Source of the DNA: Deltaproteobacteria bacterium
Lineage (GTDB): Bacteria; Myxococcota_A; UBA9160; JAJDAL01
Assembly: GCA_029261875.1 (NCBI GenBank)
Contig: JAJDAL010000051.1
Location: forward strand, 1-64,000
Reading direction: 5' to 3'
DNA: 64,000 nt
The position numbers and the translations under genes are program-made. Position 1 is the first letter of the stretch, and each line of letters opens with the position of its first letter. The notes under the pieces are model-generated. The model did not search any database, was not told the origin of the DNA, and worked only from the letters and a program-made list of their open reading frames with translations. Below are positions 61,138 to 64,000 of the stretch, one piece after another.

Positions 61138-62456
61138 TGGCGGTGCGCACGCGGTTCGGATACAGCGCCACCCTCTTGATCGTGGCCCTCGTGCTGTTCG
61201 CATTCTCCTACGCGCTGTACGAAACCCTGATCCGAGTGCGGTTCAGCGTTTCCGGCCCGTTCCTCGAGATTTCGATGTTGGTCCTGCTGGGCTTCTTGTT
61301 GCTCCTGATCCTGCGCTACGTGATCTTGCTCTGGTTCTCCTACCTGGCCCAGCTCGAGGCCTGCACCACCGAAGTCTCGGGATTCGCCCCGTTCGTCTCG
61401 GTTCTGGTCCCCGCCTACAACGAAGGCGAGGTGGTCGAAGCCTCCATCCGCTCCCTCATGCACCTCAACTACCCGCGCTACGAGGTCATCGTCATCGACG
61501 ACGGGTCGAGCGACGATACGTTCGTCAAATCCAAACGATTCGAGGGCACCCGTGGTGGGGTGACGGTACGGGTGATCCGGCAACCCAATGCGGGCAAAGC
61601 CCACGCCCTGAACACCGGTGTGAACGCAGCCCGCGGCGAGTTCGTTCTCTGCGTGGATGCCGACTCGACCTTGGATCCCCAAACCCTGCGCAGGGCGCTC
61701 GGCCACATGGAAGACCCACACGTCGGGGCCGTGGCGGGAAACGTAAAGGTCGTGAACCGTAGAAACCTGCTGAGCCGCCTTCAGGCCCTCGAATACGTGC
61801 AGGGTCTGAACCTGGTGCGCAAGGCCCAGGCCTTCTTTCGCGCTGTGAACATTGTCCCCGGCCCCATTGGGCTGTTCCGCCGGCGCGCGATCCTCGAGGT
61901 CGGCGGCTATGCGACGGACACGTTCGCAGAGGATTGCGATATCACGCTGTCCTTGATCGCCCATCGTTGGCTGGTGACGTACGAACCGGGCGCCATCGCG
62001 TACACGGAAGCCCCCGAATCTCTTCAAGACCTCCTCAAGCAACGCTACCGCTGGACGCGCGGAATTCTCCAGGCGGTTCGCAAGCATCGCCGCGCGTTGG
62101 TGGACCCGCGCTGCAGTAAGTCGCTCGGCTTTACCCTCTGGTACATGTTGTTCGAGGGCGTCCTGTGGCCCGCCATGAACTGCTTCGGCCACGGACTGTT
62201 CCTCTACATCTCCTACACCCACGGAACCGCGCTTCCGCTCGTGATCTGGTTCACGCAATTGACGCTGCTCGACCTGGCTGCCTCGATCTACTGCGTGGTT
62301 TCCGAAGAGGAAGAGCTATCGCTGGTCCCGTATGCCGTGCTGTATCGACTCTTCTTCGCCCCCACGATCGATGTCGCGAAGCTCCTGGCGTCGGCCGAGG
62401 AACTGTTCCGCGTTCGCATGAGCTGGGGAAAGCTTCAACGATTGGGAAGGATCTAA
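61137..62456 (+). CDS. Processive family-2 glycosyltransferase, PgaC/IcaA-like
   Basis: A 439-residue inner-membrane synthase. Two N-terminal TM helices (about 8-30 and 42-70) precede the GT-A domain: VLVPAYNEGEVVEASI, VIVIDDGSSDDT, CVDADST (DxD), FAEDCDITLSL (acceptor ED) and the processivity motif QRYRW. Two or three C-terminal TM helices follow. This matches PgaC/IcaA-type poly-beta-1,6-GlcNAc synthases; hyaluronan- or cellulose-like products cannot be excluded. The start codon shares bases with the preceding stop. Confidence 0.92.
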   Translation: MAVRTRFGYSATLLIVALVLFAFSYALYETLIRVRFSVSGPFLEISMLVLLGFLLLLILRYVILLWFSYLAQLEACTTEVSGFAPFVSVLVPAYNEGEVVEASIRSLMHLNYPRYEVIVIDDGSSDDTFVKSKRFEGTRGGVTVRVIRQPNAGKAHALNTGVNAARGEFVLCVDADSTLDPQTLRRALGHMEDPHVGAVAGNVKVVNRRNLLSRLQALEYVQGLNLVRKAQAFFRAVNIVPGPIGLFRRRAILEVGGYATDTFAEDCDITLSLIAHRWLVTYEPGAIAYTEAPESLQDLLKQRYRWTRGILQAVRKHRRALVDPRCSKSLGFTLWYMLFEGVLWPAMNCFGHGLFLYISYTHGTALPLVIWFTQLTLLDLAASIYCVVSEEEELSLVPYAVLYRLFFAPTIDVAKLLASAEELFRVRMSWGKLQRLGRI

Positions 62457-62457
62457 G

Positions 62458-62658
62458 ATGGACCTCGACGTGCTTCCGTATCTTTCGAGCGCAATTCTGG
62501 TGGCGACGACCGCCACCATCGTACTTGCGTTTCTCTCCTATCTCGTCTTCCGACTCCGCGAGCGCAAGCGCCGCGTGAGTCGCAGCGACGAGCTGGTGTT
62601 CTTCCGACGCTACTACCCGGAAGCCGAGCCGGCCGAGCCGGAAGTCGATAACGGATGA
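62458..62658 (+). CDS. Small membrane protein in the exopolysaccharide operon (PgaD-like position)
   Basis: A 66-residue protein with one TM helix (about 10-33), followed by a basic RERKRR stretch and an acidic C-terminus. It begins 1 bp after the synthase stop and overlaps the deacetylase start by 4 nt. PgaD, the small partner of PgaC, has two TMs, so this is a positional analogue rather than a recognisable homologue. Confidence 0.65.
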   Translation: MDLDVLPYLSSAILVATTATIVLAFLSYLVFRLRERKRRVSRSDELVFFRRYYPEAEPAEPEVDNG

Positions 62659-63848
62659 AGCAACTCGCCGCGGCGGTTCTCGCGGTGGCGTTGGTGTCTT
62701 CCCGAACCGTCGCGGCCTTCGAAGCCGGTTTCCCACAAACGATTGTTCCACTCTCGCCCGCTGCGAAGGTACGAGTGCTCGCCGAAGAGCCAGCCACCTT
62801 CGTGCGCGCGACCACCGACGGGAAGGGATCGCTCCTTCGGGCGGGCAGCGCCCGCCCCTTCCTGGATCCCGTCGACCTGACGGATCGATTCATCGAGCTT
62901 CGCTTGCGCGTCCGGGACGCCGGTACATTGTTCGCCATGGAGGTCCACCTGGTGTCGGGCGAATCCGGGAACGACTACTTCGCCTTCTCCCTACCCACCT
63001 TCGCGGATCCCGCGTATTCGGTCCTACCCACCGGTGGCTGGCACGTCGTCACCTTTGGATTCGGTGCCGCACGCATCCACGGGAACCCGGATCGCGCAAC
63101 CATCCGCTCGCTGCGCTGGCTGGTGCGGGACAACGCTACCGGTCCCGCCGTCGTAGACTGGTCCCAAATCGATTCCACTCCCTCCGAGTCCCAGGGGCTC
63201 GCAACCATCGCCTTCGACGATGGCTATGACGAACACTTCCAGATCGCCGCGCCCGCCATGGCGCGTTACGGGTTTCGAGGCATCGCCTACGTGGCCCCCG
63301 ACGAGATCGGCGACACGGGCTACATGACATCCAGCGAGGTGCATCGACTCGGAACGGAATACGGATGGGACATCGGCGCGCACCACGTCGATGCCCTCAC
63401 GGGGTTCGAACCGGAGGAACTCTCCGCAGTACTGACGGGCGTTCAAAACACCCTGGGAGGCTGGGGATTCTCGGAAGGGGCTCGCCACCTCGCCTATCCT
63501 ATGGGGAAACATGACACGCGGAACGTCCTGCCCCTCGTGCGGAAACGATTCCATACGGCGCGCCTCGCGGGCGGCGGCCCCGAGACCCTTCCGCCAGGGG
63601 ATCTCCATCGCCTGCGCGTCATGAACGTCCTGTCCACCACCCACCCGGAAGAGATCGCCGAATGGGCACGAAGCGCAATCCAACACCGCCACTGGATCAT
63701 CTTGATGTTCCACTTTCTCGTAGAACACGAACCGGCTCGCGAGACGGAATACCGCGTCGCGGATTTCGCGCGCGCAATGAAGCTACTCCACGAAACGCAA
63801 ATCCAAGTGTTGCCCTTGAGCCAGGTCCTCGGACGCGGCGTGCGCTGA
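62655..63848 (+). CDS. Exported polysaccharide deacetylase (NodB-type), PgaB-like position
   Basis: A 397-residue protein with signal peptide (ends near VAAF). The first 150 residues are a beta-sandwich (IELRLRVRDAGTLFAMEVHL; WHVVTFGFG). The NodB domain begins at TIAFDDGYDEHF, with the general-base Asp and metal Asp. The metal-His segment reads WDIGAHHVDALTG, so the usual second His (HxxxH) is not in register. LAYPMGKHDTRNV and ILMFHFLVEHE follow. It would N-deacetylate the exported polymer, as PgaB does in the poly-GlcNAc system. Last gene of the operon. Confidence 0.85.
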   Translation: MKQLAAAVLAVALVSSRTVAAFEAGFPQTIVPLSPAAKVRVLAEEPATFVRATTDGKGSLLRAGSARPFLDPVDLTDRFIELRLRVRDAGTLFAMEVHLVSGESGNDYFAFSLPTFADPAYSVLPTGGWHVVTFGFGAARIHGNPDRATIRSLRWLVRDNATGPAVVDWSQIDSTPSESQGLATIAFDDGYDEHFQIAAPAMARYGFRGIAYVAPDEIGDTGYMTSSEVHRLGTEYGWDIGAHHVDALTGFEPEELSAVLTGVQNTLGGWGFSEGARHLAYPMGKHDTRNVLPLVRKRFHTARLAGGGPETLPPGDLHRLRVMNVLSTTHPEEIAEWARSAIQHRHWIILMFHFLVEHEPARETEYRVADFARAMKLLHETQIQVLPLSQVLGRGVR

Positions 63849-63959
63849 GGCGCGCATCATCGCTAGTTCGTTTTCGCAAGAATGTCGCTTCGCGGCCCTC
63901 GACCGCCCGCAGCGGTCTCCGGCTGTGCCCTTACCAAGCGATGCAGCATGGCCAGAGCG

Positions 63960-63990
63960 TTGAATTGAATGCGGAGAGTCATGGTATAGT
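63960..63990 (+). promoter_or_regulatory. Extended -10 promoter candidate at right edge
   Basis: TTGAAT (63960-63965) and TGGTATAGT, an extended -10 (TATAGT 63985-63990), with a 19-bp spacer. It points right, to a gene beyond the window. Confidence 0.45.
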
Positions 63991-64000
63991 GCCTACACTT

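Noticed and set aside
1..64000. tRNA, rRNA, transposase, integrase or prophage genes
   Set aside because: Looked for by eye in the gaps and among translated frames; none was recognised. A covariance-model scan would be decisive for tRNAs.

Overview
The window is GC-rich and gene-dense. Its gene content points to a member of the former Deltaproteobacteria, most likely an uncultured Myxococcota or Binatota-type lineage. The clues are a Myxococcus-type cysteine-rich repeat, a CX4CH cytochrome-like domain, thrombospondin-type-3 and FG-GAP surface proteins, a PEP-CTERM anchor, F420-type LLM and Baeyer-Villiger enzymes, a DUF1302/DUF1329 pair, and a probable selenoprotein. TTG and GTG starts are common. 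I saw no tRNA, rRNA, CRISPR array, transposase or prophage. All functional calls come from motifs read by eye; no database search was run.

Region 1-14 kb: a lipase-like hydrolase cut by the left edge, a winged-helix/ATPase/TPR regulator, a PEP-CTERM protein, a sulfatase, an internally duplicated secreted protein, a Baeyer-Villiger monooxygenase with a crotonase, an LLM oxidoreductase, a cupin and a TetR regulator. Region 14-25 kb: a desaturase divergent from that TetR, a TPR lipoprotein, a large secreted hydrolase, then a compact mer-like operon. That operon has a MerR-type promoter, a MerT-like protein and a MerP-like protein whose first metal-binding Cys is a UGA with a SECIS-like hairpin behind it. 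It is followed by a minimal RHS core/zinc-protease protein, a secreted copper-oxygenase-like protein, an acyltransferase and a beta-propeller protein.

Region 25.8-37 kb: a catabolic island with a COQ4-like protein, an acyl-CoA ligase, an amidohydrolase, three crotonases, a P450, an SDR, a thiolase with its DUF35 partner and a FadR/GntR regulator. A 13-bp AT-rich motif is repeated in both divergent promoters of the island, which suggests one regulon. Region 37-44 kb: a frameshifted DUF1329 gene followed by DUF1302, a decayed globin, three tandem paralogous four-TM proteins and a glutaredoxin.

Region 44-64 kb: a second sulfatase, a lipoprotein, a metzincin protease, three tandem beta-helix/lectin-like surface proteins divergent from a 1,876-residue FG-GAP protein, and a reduced pga-like exopolysaccharide operon. 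That operon is headed by an unusual KaiC-like/receiver fusion and continues with a TPR barrel, a GT2 synthase, a small membrane protein and a deacetylase.
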